Shown: in pieces, positions 36,651 to 48,125 of the stretch
Numbering within the stretch: position 1 is the first letter of the stretch
Layout: the number at the start of each line of letters is the position of its first letter
Source of the DNA: Pseudochrobactrum sp. sp1633
GTDB lineage: Bacteria; Pseudomonadota; Alphaproteobacteria; Rhizobiales; Rhizobiaceae
Length of the DNA stretch: 64,000 nucleotides
Assembly: GCF_030376605.1 (NCBI RefSeq)
Contig: NZ_JARRAE010000002.1
Location: 62,001 to 126,000 of the forward strand
Reading direction: 5' to 3'
Program-made: the position numbers and the translations under genes
The notes under the pieces: generated by a model
Databases searched by the model: none
What the model was told of the DNA's origin: nothing
Seen by the model: only the letters and a program-made list of their open reading frames with translations

Positions 36651-38609
36651 ATGACACGCAATTTGTTGCAGCATAAAAAAACAATTTTGGTACTCGGAAC
36701 TGCTTTGACCGTTTTCAGCCTTGGCCATGCATTTGCTGAAGAAAAAAAGCAGGAAACTGTTCAGCTTAAAGAAATTCTCGTGACTGCCGGACGCACGCCA
36801 ATTGAAGAAGGCAAAACCGGCCGTGCTGTAACCGTGATCACCGGCAAACAGCTTGAGCAAAATCAGGTGCGTTATGTGGCCGATGCGCTGCGTATGGTGC
36901 CGGGTTTTGCCGTGTCGCGCACCGGTTCTTACGGTGGGCTGACACAGGTTCGAGTGCGCGGTGCAGAGGCTAATCATTTGCTGGTTATGATTGACGGCGT
37001 TGAAGCCGGAAGCCCATCAGATGGTGAGTTTGATTTTGGCGAGCTGGTGTCTGCTGATATCGATCGGATTGAGATTTTGCGCGGCCCTCAGAGTGCTTTC
37101 TGGGGTTCCAATGCTTTGGCTGGTGTAGTTAACATTATCACCAAGGGTGGTAAGCGCGACGGTTTCAAAATCAGCGGCACAACAGAAACTGGTAGTCACA
37201 ACGCTTGGCTCGGTGGTTTGTTGCTGCAGGGTGGTAAAGATAATTATGATATGGCATTTGGGGCATCTTACAGGCGAACGGATGGTTTTAATGTATCATC
37301 CTTTGGTAATGAAAAAGATGGCGATGAAAATCTGACCTTGAATGGTAAGGTCAATATTGATTTGTCAGATACGGCAAAACTAGATGCAAGCCTGCGTTAT
37401 TTTAATCGTACAGCAGACAATGATGGCACGGGTCCGTGGCCGAATGACGGGTATATTCTTGATACCGATGAGCAAAGTAAAACTCGCGAGCTGATTGGCT
37501 CTATAGGTTTAACTTGGACAGCGCTTGATGAGGCACTGACACAAAAACTGCGTTTCAACGGCTCAGACGCGAAACGCAAAAATTACGATACTGGTGCATA
37601 TGTTAGCGGTAATCAAGGAAAGCGTTACACTGGTACTTATCAGGCGACTTATGCTTTCGATACACCGGCTTTTGGCGATGCCCATCATAAAATTACCGGC
37701 GGTTTGGAGTGGAAGCAGGAGCGTTTTCAACAGCTTGCAACAGAGGCTGACCTGTCTTCGCCGTGGACAGATATGAGCCAGTTTGATGAGCACAAACGTT
37801 CAATGTATTCCTTTATTGGTGAGTATAACGGTGAGTTTGTTGATCAGTTTTTTGTCAATCTTGGTTTGCGTCATGACGTGAATAAGGATTTTGGTGATGC
37901 AACAACGTTTTCGCTGAGTGGTGCATGGGCTATTCCTGATACCAATGCGCGTTTGCACAGCTCTGTGGGAACCGGTGTAGCTAATCCGACTTTTTACGAG
38001 CAGTTTGGCTATATACCTAATTCATTCATCGGCAATCCGGCGTTGAAACCTGAGAAAAGCCTCGGGTGGGATATAGGGCTTGAATATGCGTTCTTTGATG
38101 GTTTGGTAGTAACCGATATCACTTACTTTAATCAGGATCTGAGTGATGAGATTGTAGGCACTATGAATAGTGTTAAAAATCTGGACGGTAGAAGCAAACG
38201 GCATGGTGTGGAACTGGCAGCAACATTGAATCTTTTTCATGGCTTTACTGCAGGTGGTAGTTATACTTATACATCCTCACGCGATGCCGAGAGTGTTATT
38301 GAGGTCCGTCGACCGCGCCATTCCGGTTCTGTGAATGTGGCCTATACATTCTATGAAGACCGTGCTCGTTTGTTCGGTGAAGCGGTGTTTAACGGCAAAA
38401 TGGACGACAATGTTTTCGTGACTGGCCTGCCTCCGCGCTTAACTTTGGGATCATACACCGTGGTCAACATCGGTGGCAGCTATAAGTTCACCGATAAGCT
38501 GGAAGGTTATGCCCGTATCGAAAACCTGTTCGATAAAAAATATCAGGAAGTCTACGGCTATAATACACCGGGTCGCGGTGCATTTGCCGGTTTGAAAGCT
38601 TCTTTCTAA
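36651..38609 (+). CDS. btuB: TonB-dependent outer-membrane receptor, vitamin B12 (BtuB)
   Basis: Outer-membrane cobalamin receptor of 652 residues. It has a signal peptide ending near GHAFA, a TonB box around LKEILVTAG, a plug domain (RMVPGFAVSRTGSYGG, RVRGAEANHLLVMIDGVE, GPQSAFWGSNALAGVVNIIT) and a 22-strand barrel ending in a terminal Phe (GAFAGLKASF). I chose ATG 36651 because GGCGGGA lies just upstream and it gives a clean signal peptide. The riboswitch and the BtuFCD genes behind it support the B12 assignment. Confidence 0.93.
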   Translation: MTRNLLQHKKTILVLGTALTVFSLGHAFAEEKKQETVQLKEILVTAGRTPIEEGKTGRAVTVITGKQLEQNQVRYVADALRMVPGFAVSRTGSYGGLTQVRVRGAEANHLLVMIDGVEAGSPSDGEFDFGELVSADIDRIEILRGPQSAFWGSNALAGVVNIITKGGKRDGFKISGTTETGSHNAWLGGLLLQGGKDNYDMAFGASYRRTDGFNVSSFGNEKDGDENLTLNGKVNIDLSDTAKLDASLRYFNRTADNDGTGPWPNDGYILDTDEQSKTRELIGSIGLTWTALDEALTQKLRFNGSDAKRKNYDTGAYVSGNQGKRYTGTYQATYAFDTPAFGDAHHKITGGLEWKQERFQQLATEADLSSPWTDMSQFDEHKRSMYSFIGEYNGEFVDQFFVNLGLRHDVNKDFGDATTFSLSGAWAIPDTNARLHSSVGTGVANPTFYEQFGYIPNSFIGNPALKPEKSLGWDIGLEYAFFDGLVVTDITYFNQDLSDEIVGTMNSVKNLDGRSKRHGVELAATLNLFHGFTAGGSYTYTSSRDAESVIEVRRPRHSGSVNVAYTFYEDRARLFGEAVFNGKMDDNVFVTGLPPRLTLGSYTVVNIGGSYKFTDKLEGYARIENLFDKKYQEVYGYNTPGRGAFAGLKASF

Positions 38610-38611
38610 GC

Positions 38612-39484
38612 ATGGTGCGCTTAACCAATCTATTGAAGTATAGCAAAAGGCAGGCCGTTCTCGCGGCCTGCCTTTTGTGCTTCTGTGCTTTGCCAGTAAA
38701 AGCACAGGTGATGCCGAAACGGGTGGTTTCGCTTAATCTTTGTACGGATATTCTGGCATTGTCGCTGGCTGATCCGTCGCAGATTATTTCTGTCAGCCAT
38801 ATCGCTGCTGATCCGGTTTCTTCACCTGTCGCGGCGCAGGCAGAGGACTATCATCTCAACCGTTCCGGCCTTGAGGAAATATTGGCGCTAAAACCTGATC
38901 TGGTGCTGGCATCGATCTATACGGCACCGGATAAATTGGCGGTTCTGGAACGGGAAGGTATGAGGATTGAGCGCTTCGGCTATGCGCAGAGCTTTGCCGA
39001 TATTGTTAAACAGATCACGCGAATGGGGCAGGTTCTCGGACAGCAAGAAAAAGCGCAGACACAAATTGCTGAAATCGGTCAGACACTTGGCTCTTTGCAG
39101 AAAAGTGCACAGCCGGAAACCGCGCTTCTCTATGAACCCAATGGCTATACGTCCGGTGTGGGAACACTGTCCGATGAGATTATGAAGCTGCTTGGTATTA
39201 CCAATCTCGGAGCCAGTGACAGCAGGTTGACAGCAGGGCGTGTATCGCTTGAAGATCTCATTCGCCTGAAGCCGGATATGATTATCGAGCCTGAATTTTA
39301 TGAAAAACCGGCGCTGGCCTATCAGAATTACCGGCATCCGGTTATGAAAACACTGGTCAGCAAACAAGGCCGCAAAACGCAGCATGTGGCTGTGCCTGCG
39401 CGCAGCTGGTCTTGCGGTTCAGTCTATACGCTGGAAGCGGTGAGAATTTTGCAGCGTGCCAGACAGGCAAACGGAGAGCGATGA
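38612..39484 (+). CDS. btuF: Cobalamin-binding periplasmic protein
   Basis: ABC-type substrate-binding protein of 290 residues with a signal peptide (VLAACLLCFCALPVKA). Features of cluster A-II/BtuF proteins are KRVVSLNLCTDILALSLAD, LALKPDLVLAS and a long helix joining two lobes. It starts two bases after btuB and overlaps btuC by ATGA, so the four genes form one operon. It should hand cobalamin to BtuC2D2. Confidence 0.9.
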   Translation: MVRLTNLLKYSKRQAVLAACLLCFCALPVKAQVMPKRVVSLNLCTDILALSLADPSQIISVSHIAADPVSSPVAAQAEDYHLNRSGLEEILALKPDLVLASIYTAPDKLAVLEREGMRIERFGYAQSFADIVKQITRMGQVLGQQEKAQTQIAEIGQTLGSLQKSAQPETALLYEPNGYTSGVGTLSDEIMKLLGITNLGASDSRLTAGRVSLEDLIRLKPDMIIEPEFYEKPALAYQNYRHPVMKTLVSKQGRKTQHVAVPARSWSCGSVYTLEAVRILQRARQANGER

Positions 39485-40488
39485 TGGATCAGAACCGGCG
39501 CTATTATAGTCTGCTGCTTGGGCTGAGCGTGTTGCTGATTGTCCTGTTCGTCATCTCGCTGCTGACCGGCACTTCTTCTATTGGCCTGACGCAGGGGCTG
39601 TCCGGCCTGTTTGGCTTTGGCGATACTGATACAGTGCTGATTATGCAGCAATTGCGTTTGCCCCGTGCATTGCTTGGCGCGATGATCGGGCTGACATTGG
39701 GGCTGTCCGGTGCGGCTTTGCAGGGCTATTTGCGTAACCCCTTAGCTGAACCGGGGTTGCTTGGCGTCAGCTCTTCTGCTTCGCTTGGCGCCGTTCTGGC
39801 ACTCTATAGCGGCTTGTCTTTGCTGTTTCCTTTAAGTCTGCCATTGATGGCGTTGGGCTTTGCCTTTGTGGCTGTAGTGCTGGTGCAGTTTTTGGCCGGT
39901 GGCAGCGGCTCAACCATCACCGTTATTCTGGCGGGGGTCGCGGTCTCTGCCTTTGCCGGTGCGCTGACATCATTGGCGCTGAGCCTTGCGCCCAATCCTT
40001 TTGCGCTGATGGAAATTGTCTTCTGGATGCTAGGCTCCTTAAATGACCGGTCCATGAGCCATGTCTGGCTGGTGCTGCCGTTTATGAGTCTTGGCTGGCT
40101 CATGCTGATAATGTCCGGCCGTTCACTGGATGCGCTGACTTTGGGGCAGGAAACCGCTGCCAGCATGGGTGTTGATCTGCGAAAAGTGCAGTTTCTTGTT
40201 GTCGCGGGTACTGCGGTCAGCGTTGGAGCAGCAACGGCGGTGGCCGGTGCCATAGGCTTTATCGGGCTGGTGGTGCCGCATATCTTGCGCCCGCTGGCAG
40301 GTTCCCGCCCGTCACGCCTACTGCCGGCTTCGGCACTTGGCGGTGCGGTCATGCTGCTGGCGGCTGATATTTTCGTGCGCATTATCATGCCGGAGAAAGA
40401 TCTGAAACTCGGAGTCCTCACAGCCTTGATTGGCGCACCATTCTTCCTGCATCTGGTGTGGAGATTGCGCAAAGGAGCAGAAATTTGA
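39481..40488 (+). CDS. btuC: Cobalamin ABC transporter permease (FecCD family)
   Basis: Inner-membrane permease of 335 residues with about ten helices. FecCD signatures are QLRLPRALLGAMIGLTLGLSGAALQG, RNPLAEPGLLGVSS, and the coupling-helix region GAIGFIGLVVPHILRPL. The start ATG 39481 overlaps the btuF stop codon (ATGA). Confidence 0.92.
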   Translation: MMDQNRRYYSLLLGLSVLLIVLFVISLLTGTSSIGLTQGLSGLFGFGDTDTVLIMQQLRLPRALLGAMIGLTLGLSGAALQGYLRNPLAEPGLLGVSSSASLGAVLALYSGLSLLFPLSLPLMALGFAFVAVVLVQFLAGGSGSTITVILAGVAVSAFAGALTSLALSLAPNPFALMEIVFWMLGSLNDRSMSHVWLVLPFMSLGWLMLIMSGRSLDALTLGQETAASMGVDLRKVQFLVVAGTAVSVGAATAVAGAIGFIGLVVPHILRPLAGSRPSRLLPASALGGAVMLLAADIFVRIIMPEKDLKLGVLTALIGAPFFLHLVWRLRKGAEI

Positions 40489-41258
40489 GCCTGTTAGCCG
40501 TCAAAAATCTCTCGGTTTCCCGCCAGAAGCGTACCATCATTGACGGAGTTTCGTTCTCCGTCGGTGAGGGGGAGTTTATCGGTCTGATTGGCCCGAACGG
40601 CGCGGGTAAATCCACTCTGTTGCGCGCTATTCTTGCGCAACTGCCTTATGAGGGCTCTGTCAATTTGAGCGGGCAGGAAACTGCGCAGCTTAAAAGTGTC
40701 AAGCGAGCGCAGCTCTTATCCTATATTGCGCAGGATCGTGAGATCAGCTGGAATATGCGTGTTGAGGCTGTGGTGCAGCTTGGTCGTCTTGCCCGCCTGT
40801 CACAATTTTCTGGTCTTAGTGTGCAGGATCAGCAGCAGGTTAATTCTGCCATAGAAGCGCTGGAGATCGGGCATCTGCGCGATAAACCGGCGCGGGAATT
40901 ATCCGGCGGTGAGCAGGCGCGGGTTCTGATTGCCCGTGCCATTGCGCAGGATACGCCTTTGATGCTGGCCGATGAGCCGGTGGCAGGGCTTGATCCGGCA
41001 CATCAGCTTGGCTTAATGCAGATTTTTCGGGAGCTTTCCGCAACTGGCCGCAGTGTTATTTGTACCCTGCATGATCTGGGGCTGGCCGCACGCTGGTGCT
41101 CAAGACTGCTATTGGTGAAAGATGGTCGTCTGGTGGCTGATGGTGCACCGGCGGATATTTTGCGTGAAGACGTGATCCGCGATCTCTATGGTGTTGAGGT
41201 TTATCGCGCACAAACATCGGACGGATTGATTATCCAGCCGACATATATTGTGAAATAA
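40485..41258 (+). CDS. btuD: Cobalamin ABC transporter ATP-binding protein
   Basis: ABC ATPase of 257 residues: Walker A GPNGAGKSTLL, signature LSGGEQARVLIARA, Walker B LMLADEPVAGLD and H-loop CTLHD. The best start is TTG 40485, which overlaps the btuC stop (TTGA) and has AAAGGAG 7 nt upstream; an upstream GTG at 40458 lies within btuC and lacks this site. The last gene of the btu operon, followed by a strong terminator. Confidence 0.9.
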   Translation: MSLLAVKNLSVSRQKRTIIDGVSFSVGEGEFIGLIGPNGAGKSTLLRAILAQLPYEGSVNLSGQETAQLKSVKRAQLLSYIAQDREISWNMRVEAVVQLGRLARLSQFSGLSVQDQQQVNSAIEALEIGHLRDKPARELSGGEQARVLIARAIAQDTPLMLADEPVAGLDPAHQLGLMQIFRELSATGRSVICTLHDLGLAARWCSRLLLVKDGRLVADGAPADILREDVIRDLYGVEVYRAQTSDGLIIQPTYIVK

Positions 41259-41290
41259 AAAAAGCCGCCTCAGTTTTGAGGCGGCTTTTT
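41259..41290. terminator. Bidirectional terminator between btuD and gyrB
   Basis: A perfect 14-bp stem AAAAAGCCGCCTCA / TGAGGCGGCTTTTT with a 4-nt loop. T tracts on both strands fit the convergent genes. Confidence 0.92.
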
Positions 41291-41309
41291 AAATGTGTAT
41301 GACCTGCGA

Positions 41310-43793
<2,484 letters not shown>

Positions 43794-44060
43794 TTAGCGT
43801 TGCCGTCAGGCCTGTGCCTTCCGGTAAAAATTTGGGCTGATCGGAGTTTTTGCACGCGGAATGAACCGAAAGGTGCTGAAACGAATCAGGCTGAAATAGT
43901 AAGTTTAATATAGTCGCTGCGGGGCATTTTACCAAATTTTACGGCAGGAAATCGGCACAATTACCAGCTTTTATGCAATAATCCGCACCTGCGACAGAAG
44001 GCTTTGCAAGAGCGCATCTGCCGCAGGCGCGGATCACTGTGTTTCAGGCTTTATTCAGCG

Positions 44061-45752
44061 TCAGGCAGTCACAAATTGTGCCATCATGCCGGTATCTTCA
44101 TGTTCCAGCACATGACAGTGGAACATGAACGGATGTGAGCGTTTGCCCTCTGCTTTGAAATGCACCAGCAGTTCGGCTTCCCCGTCAACCAGCACAGTAT
44201 CTTTCCAGCCCTGCTGATAATCCGGTGCGGCCTGACTGTTCTTGGTGAGAACACGGAAATTCGCGCCGTGAATGTGGAACGGATGCCCCATTTCAACAGC
44301 TTTCAGTTTCCAGATTTCCATCGAGCCGAGCTTGGCTTCCACATCCACGCGGTTCATATCAAAAGGCTTGTCAGCCATAGACATGGTGATGCCGGATGTG
44401 GCAGCGGTCAGTGTCGGCCCCATCTGATCCGCTGAGCGGGCAGAGTGTTCGCCGTGATCCATTGCGCCATTTGCACTGTTGGACATCATCTCCTGCATTT
44501 TGGTTGGCGGTTGCATCTGCATCTGCCCCATCTGGCTATGGTCCATTTGCCCCATTGGTGCGGTCTCACCGCCCATCATTTTTTTGCGCATCATTGCCAT
44601 GTTACCGGCCATGTTTTCATCAAAGATGAAAGAACGCGAACGAACGGATTTTGCAGGATCAGCAGCAGCCGGTTCTTCCAGTACGGAGATGAGCTTTGTC
44701 ACATCCGCTTTCAGGCCGTCGCTGACCTCAAAACGCATGAGATGCTCAAGATTTGGAGCATCGTTCAGTTTTGGTGTTCTGCCGGAGCCGTCATCAGCAA
44801 GGCTTACAAAATCGACCGCCATGCCATTGGAAAAATCGGCTAGCACTTCGTAGCGCTCACCCGGTGCAATCGTCAGAATATCAACTGCAACCGGTTTGGC
44901 GAGGAAACCACCGTCTGATGCAATCACATGCATCATGCGCCCGTCCTGAAAGCGGAAATGGTAGTTGCGTGCGTTAGATGCATTGAGCAGGCGCAGGCGC
45001 ACAATGCTCTGAGGTACAGTTGCAACTGGTGCAATTGCACCGTTGACGGTGAGATATTGACCGCGGAAACCATGCATCAGATCCATAAAGTCCGGCGCAT
45101 AGACCGTGTCACCGTCGATCACACGGCGGTCTTGAAAAGCGAGAAACAGGTCATCCGTGCCAAATGTATCCGGCAGGCCACGCTCACGGTCGCCGCCATC
45201 GCTGACATGCAGAAGTCCCGCTATGCCCATATGTGCCTGACGTGCGGTCTCCTGATGCATATGGGAGTGAAACCAGTTGAAGGATACAGCCTGATTAACA
45301 TCAAATTCCGGTTGCCATAGTGCACCTGGTTTAATCACATTATGCGGCCCGCCATCCATGTCAGACGGGATCATCAGTCCGTGCCAGTGCAGGGTTGTGG
45401 CCTCATCCATGTTGTTTTGAACTGTAAAGCGCACATGGGATTTGTTTTTCAGGCGTACAACAGGGCCGAAATAATTGCCGTTAATACCGGCAGAGGCAGC
45501 GCTGGTTTCGGCCTGAAAGCTGTGGCGGGCTTTGGCGATTTTCAGATTGATAAGCCCGCTGCTGTCCGCTTCCAGCAGGGCCGGATGTGGCAGTTTTACT
45601 CCGCTTGGCGCGGCAGCTGCGGCAGGGCTCATATTGTGCATGTCATGTGCACCCTGTGCGCTTGCGCGATTGAGGTGCAAAGCTGGCAAAGCAACAGCGG
45701 ATAGGCCACCGAGGCCGAACAGCAATGCCTGACGACGATTAATGGTTTTCAT
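44061..45752 (-). CDS. Periplasmic multicopper oxidase (CueO/CopA-like)
   Basis: Multicopper oxidase of 563 residues with a Tat-type signal (NRRQALLFGLGGLSAVALPA). All copper-binding motifs are present: LHWHG (H122, H124), WFHSHMHQE (H162, H164), HPFHIHG near residue 495, and HCHVLEHEDTGMM near 542, which supplies the type 1 and trinuclear sites. A Met/His-rich insertion at about 380-440 resembles the Cu(I)-binding Met-rich segment of CueO. It probably oxidises Cu(I) in copper defence. The operon partner upstream is a small exported His/Met/Cys protein. Confidence 0.93.
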   Translation of the reverse strand: MKTINRRQALLFGLGGLSAVALPALHLNRASAQGAHDMHNMSPAAAAAPSGVKLPHPALLEADSSGLINLKIAKARHSFQAETSAASAGINGNYFGPVVRLKNKSHVRFTVQNNMDEATTLHWHGLMIPSDMDGGPHNVIKPGALWQPEFDVNQAVSFNWFHSHMHQETARQAHMGIAGLLHVSDGGDRERGLPDTFGTDDLFLAFQDRRVIDGDTVYAPDFMDLMHGFRGQYLTVNGAIAPVATVPQSIVRLRLLNASNARNYHFRFQDGRMMHVIASDGGFLAKPVAVDILTIAPGERYEVLADFSNGMAVDFVSLADDGSGRTPKLNDAPNLEHLMRFEVSDGLKADVTKLISVLEEPAAADPAKSVRSRSFIFDENMAGNMAMMRKKMMGGETAPMGQMDHSQMGQMQMQPPTKMQEMMSNSANGAMDHGEHSARSADQMGPTLTAATSGITMSMADKPFDMNRVDVEAKLGSMEIWKLKAVEMGHPFHIHGANFRVLTKNSQAAPDYQQGWKDTVLVDGEAELLVHFKAEGKRSHPFMFHCHVLEHEDTGMMAQFVTA

Positions 45753-45824
45753 CGGAATACTCCGTTTATGTCAGAAAAGAGTGTTCATCCGCGCTGGTTG
45801 TCAGCGCGTGATGTATTGTCATTT

Positions 45825-46217
45825 TCAGGCAGAAACTGAGATCGGAGGGCGGTCAGAAAGCGCAGGCGGAAGACCATGCAAAGTCTGCATGCTAGGCGCA
45901 GTCAATACGCGTGGAATTGCATCTATTTGCGTCATGACCGGCGGAACCGGCACAGGAACAACGCAACCGCTGACCGAACAGGCCATGCCTTTTGTGCTGT
46001 GATGCTGGTCAGTGGACGGAGCTTTGTGCTCTGCGCTGTGGTTCATTGTTTTATGCGCCGGAGCCGCCATTGTGCTAAGGTTGGCAGCAACAGAGAGAGC
46101 AGGGGCGTAAGCCTGAGCGGACATCTGAAAAGCACAGAGTTGCAGCATCATAAACGCGAGCAAAAACAGCGCGAGCCTGTAAGGCAGTCTGATGATGCTG
46201 TTGATTGCGGATGACAC
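45825..46217 (-). CDS. Small exported His/Met/Cys protein upstream of the multicopper oxidase
   Basis: A 130-residue protein with an N-terminal signal or anchor (LALFLLAFMMLQLCAFQMSAQA). The exported part has MNHSAEH, TDQHHSTKGMACSVSGCV and a final LSDRPPISVSA. This pattern is reminiscent of small DUF2946/CopL-like proteins found in copper-resistance clusters, but I am not certain of the family. It starts with GTG 46217 and ends 72 bp before the oxidase. A copper-binding or copper-sensing role is inferred from its residues and neighbour. Confidence 0.6.
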   Translation of the reverse strand: MSSAINSIIRLPYRLALFLLAFMMLQLCAFQMSAQAYAPALSVAANLSTMAAPAHKTMNHSAEHKAPSTDQHHSTKGMACSVSGCVVPVPVPPVMTQIDAIPRVLTAPSMQTLHGLPPALSDRPPISVSA

Positions 46218-46457
46218 AGAAGCAGGCTTTCATTTTTCTCTGAAGTTAACAGCACATATAGGCAGACAGGTCTTACTTGACCATACCTGCTTTCAAAGTT
46301 TCATATCAGATAATTACGGCGAAATTTACGGGACCGCTGTTTTGCCTTATTGTCTTTCTTATATCTGTTTGGGGTAATCGCTGCTTCCGGGGCCGTTTTT
46401 TTGAGGGCGTCAGGCTGATACCAGAGCAGCATGATGAAACATTTTCAGGATGGCATC

Positions 46458-47885
46458 ATGACTGAATTGACACGATCTTCTCCTTCAAACTCCGGTGCGC
46501 TTCCGGCAAGGCATCCTTTTGTGCCACCGGCACCGGTTCCGCGTAAAGAACCGGTCGGGCGGCTGGAACTGATGCGGATTGTGTATCGCAACCCTTTGGA
46601 ACTCTGGGGCGAGCCTTCCTATAATGAACCGTGGGTTGAGGTGAACTGGCTTGGCATGCGCACGATTATTGCCAATGATCCGGCGCTGATCCGTCATGTT
46701 CTGGTGGATAATCCACAAAACTACCCGATGGGTACCATTCGCCAGCGCGTGTTGCGGCCAATCCTGCGTGACGGGTTGCTGACCGCTGAGGGCTCGACAT
46801 GGCGGCGGTCACGCAAGGCGATGGCGCCGGTTTTCACGCCACGCCATATTCATGGTTTTGCCGGAGCTATGCTGAAAAGCGCGCAGGATTTTACGAGCCG
46901 CTACCGGATTTCCGGCACTGTCACCGATATATCGCGGGATATGACATTGCTGACCTATGACATTCTGGCCGAGACATTGTTTTCCGGCGAAATCGCCGGA
47001 GATCCAAAAGAATTTGCCCGTCAGACAGATAAGCTTTTTGAAACAATGGGGCGGGTTGATCCGTTTGATCTTTTGGGCGCGCCGGACTGGCTGCCGCGTC
47101 TGACACAGTTGCGCGGTCGCCGCTCATTGAGCTTTTTCCGCTCTATTGTGACTGAGACGATTGAGTTGCGCAAAAAGCGGATGGATCGCGGTGAAGCCGT
47201 GCCGAATGATTTCCTGACCCTGCTGTTGCAGGCGGAAACAGCACCGGACAAACCTGATGGCCTGTCGCGGGATGAGATTGAGGATAATCTTATCACTTTC
47301 ATCGGTGCGGGGCATGAAACGACCGCGCGCGCTCTGGGCTGGACGCTTTATCTGCTGGCGCAGGATGCGCAGGAGCGTGCTGTTGTTGAGGCGGAAATTG
47401 ATGACTTTATGGCCGGTGAAGGTAAAGATCTGCCGCCACATCAATGGCTGGAAAAACTACCGCTGGCCCGTGCCGCTTTCGAAGAAGCGATGCGGCTTTA
47501 TCCGCCTGCACCTTCGATCAACCGTGAGGCGCTTGAGGATGACCAGTTTGGTGATCTGAAAATTCCGGCAGGCACAGCGGTGATCGTGATGCCGTGGACA
47601 ATTCACCGGCACCGGAAATATTGGGAAAATCCTGAGGCCTTTATTCCGGCGCGGTTCCATCCGCAAAACCGCGATAAGATCGACCGTTTTCAGTATCTGC
47701 CCTTTGGTGCGGGCCCGCGCGTCTGTATCGGCGGCAGTTTTGCGATGCAGGAGGCGGTTATCGCGCTCGTGGTACTATTGTCAAAACACCGTTTTGACAT
47801 GGTAGGGGATGCACAGCCGTGGCCGGTGCAAAAACTGACCACCCAACCGAAAAACGGCTTGCTGATGAAGGTTTTGCCGCGCTGA
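46458..47885 (+). CDS. Cytochrome P450
   Basis: Soluble bacterial P450 of 475 residues. The I-helix is FIGAGHETTARAL, the ExxR motif is EEAMRLYPPAP, and the haem-binding loop is FGAGPRVCIGGSFAMQEA with the Cys ligand near residue 423. The family and substrate are unknown. There is no ferredoxin or reductase gene nearby, so redox partners must be encoded elsewhere. ATG 46458 has CAGGA 7 nt upstream; ATG 46431 would add nine residues. Divergent from the copper pair. Confidence 0.92.
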   Translation: MTELTRSSPSNSGALPARHPFVPPAPVPRKEPVGRLELMRIVYRNPLELWGEPSYNEPWVEVNWLGMRTIIANDPALIRHVLVDNPQNYPMGTIRQRVLRPILRDGLLTAEGSTWRRSRKAMAPVFTPRHIHGFAGAMLKSAQDFTSRYRISGTVTDISRDMTLLTYDILAETLFSGEIAGDPKEFARQTDKLFETMGRVDPFDLLGAPDWLPRLTQLRGRRSLSFFRSIVTETIELRKKRMDRGEAVPNDFLTLLLQAETAPDKPDGLSRDEIEDNLITFIGAGHETTARALGWTLYLLAQDAQERAVVEAEIDDFMAGEGKDLPPHQWLEKLPLARAAFEEAMRLYPPAPSINREALEDDQFGDLKIPAGTAVIVMPWTIHRHRKYWENPEAFIPARFHPQNRDKIDRFQYLPFGAGPRVCIGGSFAMQEAVIALVVLLSKHRFDMVGDAQPWPVQKLTTQPKNGLLMKVLPR

Positions 47886-47904
47886 GTTTCAGCGCGGCAC
47901 ATGA

Positions 47905-48125
47905 CACATATTCCGTTTTTGACGTGACGAAAATGGTGTGGTTCGAGAACCGGAGCGCAGTGTACCCTGCATAATCCTTTAATCCTCTTTGATTAAAGAT
48001 AAGATTATGCAGCTATTTAGATCACGGCATCCTTTGCACGCCCTGTTGGGCGTGCGGTGCCGTGTGTACATGAGCACCGGAAGCGCAGAAACGCGCCATT
48101 TGCAGACCGTCAAAATCGAAATATC
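47905..48125 (-). repeat. Palindromic repeat, copy B, at the fghA stop codon, with a 100-nt insertion
   Basis: Read on the minus strand, the first 60 nt (48125-48066) match copy A at 54147-54206 at 52 of 60 positions, and 47965-47905 match its right arm (including GCTCCGGTTCTCG and ACACCATTTTCG). Between the arms copy A has 6 nt and this copy has 100 nt (47966-48065). The insertion is filled by two hairpins: 47969-48010 (two stacked 8-bp stems with a 4-nt bulge) and 48023-48064 (CACGGCA/TGCCGTG around GCACGCCC/GGGCGTGC). The element starts inside the fghA stop codon. Confidence 0.8.
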
